Of a stretch of 64,000 nt of DNA, positions 62,135 to 64,000 are shown piece after piece; position 1 is the stretch's first letter; every line of letters begins with the position of its first letter. The DNA is taken from assembly GCA_036426205.1 (NCBI GenBank), contig CM071567.1:287234145-287298144 (forward strand), given 5' to 3'. The notes below the pieces were generated by a model. It did not search any database and was not told where the DNA came from. It saw only the letters and a list, made by a program, of their open reading frames with translations. The position numbers and the translations under genes are program-made. This DNA is from Ascaphus truei (lineage: Eukaryota; Chordata; Amphibia; Anura; Ascaphidae).

Positions 62135-62270
62135 GGAGTGTCTCAGTGAGTAAAGAAACTGACTGGCACTGAGTTTGAAGCAGGGGAACCTAGTTCAATT
62201 CCCGGTGTCGGCTCTTTGTGACCTTGGGCAAGTCACTTTATCTCCATGTGCCTCAGGCACGAAAAACATA
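62135..62270 (+). repeat. tRNA-derived SINE with MIR/L2-like tail, copy 2
   Basis: A box-A-like TCAGTGAGTAAAG and box-B-like AGTTCAATTCCCGG lie 40-50 bp apart, as in a tRNA promoter. The tail is TTGTGACCTTGGGCAAGTCA then CTCCATGTGCCTCAGGCAC. Better kept than the copy at 46245. 61400-62120 holds nothing I recognise. Confidence 0.8.
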
Positions 62271-62284
62271 GATTGTTATGTCAT

Positions 62285-62475
62285 TCTGTTAGCTGCAGGA
62301 AGTAACAGGTTAAATCTATGGGCTCTTTACCCCCTTATGCCCCTCTTATGAGTGATAGAAGTAAGGTGGTGACTCATGGCCGGTGCAAGCCTATCAGGGA
62401 TAGGTATAGACCATGAGCCCGCCCCTTCTTGAGTCTTCTAGGAGGGTGTGACCAAGTTAGTCAGAGTCTTGCTTG
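62285..62475 (+). repeat. LTR-like repeat, copy 1
   Basis: AGTAACAGGTTAAATCTATG, GGTGGTGACTCATGGCC, CCATGAGCCCGCCCCTTCT and a TCTTC tail match copy 2 at 63705-64000 in order, with many substitutions. It may be a solo LTR of an unnamed family. 62480-63240 has no feature I recognise. Confidence 0.55.
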
Positions 62476-63238
62476 AGCTCTTGAAGTGCTACATTATTAT
62501 TAAGTGTATTTATGTACTGGTTCTATAAATGGTAACATGGTAGTCAGCCGGCAAAGAACTGAATAACTGGTGGAGCTTCATTTGTCAGAATGTAGCTCCT
62601 TTATCCTCTACATTTATTACAGTACACATCATGGGCTGAAACATCACTAATAAGATAAAATCAAGAACAATTACATGTAAACAAGTATGGAACACAAGGC
62701 AGATACAGATTTAAATTCCTTAATGGCAGAGGCTTTGTGTAGTTTCTCTATTTTTAAAATCGACATTATGCCTAATATATGCCCCTCATTTCTTTAATTA
62801 GATCAAAGAATACTAATAAATAGAATGCATTTCTTTTTGCAAAACCTTTTTACAAGCTTGTATGAATGCAGAGAATACTCAAGTGCATCCCACATCTCAC
62901 ACAGGTTCCTCAAATGTGTTACTGTCTCTGAAAAAGTACACCATATTAAAATGCAGATATTGAGATTCTTGTGAACTTGAAAAATAATACTTTGATTATG
63001 TCAGTTGAAGCTGCTTTGGGGAAGTATGTGGGCTCTGCTGTGCATGAGGTAAAACAGAGAACACAGACAAACATCAATGGGACAATGTGGAATATCAATG
63101 GGAAGGTAGAAATACCAGAGGCAAGAGACAACTGCAAGGTGGAAAGGGGGAGAGAGAAATACAGGGATGGAAGTGGAAAGAAAACAGTACACAGAGAAGA
63201 GGAGAAAAACATTTATATATTTTTAAAAATATATAAAA

Positions 63239-63241
<3 letters not shown>

Positions 63242-63280
<39 letters not shown>
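63242..63280. repeat. (TA)n microsatellite
   Basis: A pure TA run of about 39 bases. Confidence 0.96.
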
Positions 63281-63286
<6 letters not shown>

Positions 63287-63704
63287 CAGTGCTTTAGATG
63301 TCATGCAGGTTGTCAGCCAATCGATCGTGATAAATGTCCGAAGGACAATTAAATCCCATGGGAGCATTCGCCATATTTTTAAGGTAAGCTCTTTAGCCAT
63401 ACCTTGTTCACCATTCTAACTCCCAAAAAATGTAATATATAAAATTTAAAAAAGTATCCAAAAAGATGATGAATTGCAGGTTTTAAAAATAAAACAGCTG
63501 GCTCGATGCCTGATAATCTCCCTGTGCCATATATATTAACAGAGATGCATATACTATTGATATAAATTATCCCAGACCACACTCCTGATGTCATACTGTA
63601 TCATCTTAGATGACCCCTCTCTGACTAAAATGTAACATCGTAGTCATAGACTATGTAACATGGTATGTCTCATGTACCTGTCTTTCCCTGCATAGAATGG
63701 TCTG

Positions 63705-64000
63705 TTACGTAAGCCCTGTTATGTTCCAGGCAGTAACAGGTTAATCTATGGGCTAATGATCCCCCTTGTTCTTTCCTTGAAGATGAAGGAAAGGAGGTGG
63801 TGACTCATGGCCTGTGTACAGCCCCTTGGAGGTGGGTACAATCCATGAGCCCACCCCTTCTAGATTCTTCTGGGGGGGATCTAAATTGAGTTGAGGTGGA
63901 CTCTCCTTCAGGAGAAGGTGAAGGGAGTTCTACTCTAACCTCCCAGGAGAAAGGGTGTGGGAGAGGAGGTCCAGCACTACCCTCCAGCGGGAGAGGTTGT
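63705..64000 (+). repeat. LTR-like repeat, copy 2, running off the window
   Basis: Shares AGTAACAGGTTAATCTATGG, GGTGGTGACTCATGGCC and CCATGAGCCCACCCCTTCTA with copy 1, in the same orientation 1.4 kb downstream. The right end is outside the window. Confidence 0.55.

Noticed and set aside
63309..63383. A 75-base segment between AG and GTAAGC, open in phase 0, which would fit after the last ARAP2 exon
   Set aside because: Its translation does not resemble the second half of ARAP2 PH2, the pyrimidine tract is weak and a (TA)n run lies just upstream. Probably chance.

Overview
The window is vertebrate nuclear DNA, most likely from a frog. It has large introns, GT-AG splice sites and many interspersed repeats of kinds common in amphibians: Penelope-like elements, Ty3/Gypsy chromoviruses, a CR1/Rex-type LINE, hAT and Tigger-like MITEs, and tRNA SINEs with a MIR/L2-like tail. 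The species assignment is inference; the eukaryotic, vertebrate character is seen directly. I see no operons, bacterial genes or CRISPR arrays.

One host gene was recognised, on the plus strand: the 5' half of ARAP2 (ArfGAP with RhoGAP domain, ankyrin repeats and PH domain 2). Eight coding exons were placed by splice sites, reading phase and remembered similarity to the human protein: 6630-7378, 9626-9717, 13842-13918, 27019-27092, 29711-30022, 45911-45980, 47991-48111 and 48841-49013. Together they give 1668 nt, or 556 uninterrupted codons: a SAM domain, a fast-evolving linker, the whole first PH domain and the start of the second. The first exon has a 5'UTR part from 6527 with two short uORFs. 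The first 6.5 kb is intron 1. The rest of PH2, the ArfGAP, ankyrin, RhoGAP and RA parts must lie beyond the right edge; no further exon was found after 49013.

The introns are full of mobile DNA. 0-6.5 kb: minisatellites and simple repeats. 7.5-10.4 kb: a Tigger-like MITE and two hAT MITEs. 15.5-20 kb: a large palindrome, a foldback with a hammerhead-like centre, and a LINE reverse transcriptase relic. 20-25 kb: two Penelope-like fragments head to head, with a good hammerhead-like motif downstream of one. 27.4-28.1 kb: a Tigger-like MITE. 30.8-35.4 kb: a complete LTR element (LTRs, PBS, PPT, matching TSD) encoding a protein I do not recognise. 36.5-42.4 kb: a decayed Gypsy chromovirus. 45-48 kb: three foldback elements centred on hammerhead-like motifs. 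52.4-55.0 kb: an internally deleted Gypsy copy on the minus strand with a MITE inside it. 57.1-59.3 kb: a second, diverged copy of the unrecognised LTR-element gene. 59.6-64 kb: satellites, a SINE and LTR-like repeats.

Two observations stand out. First, a recurrent hammerhead-ribozyme-like motif (CTGANGA box, stem II, GAAAC) occurs at nine sites, and in four places lies at the centre of a foldback. Second, the unrecognised LTR-element protein is matched at protein level in two separate, diverged copies.
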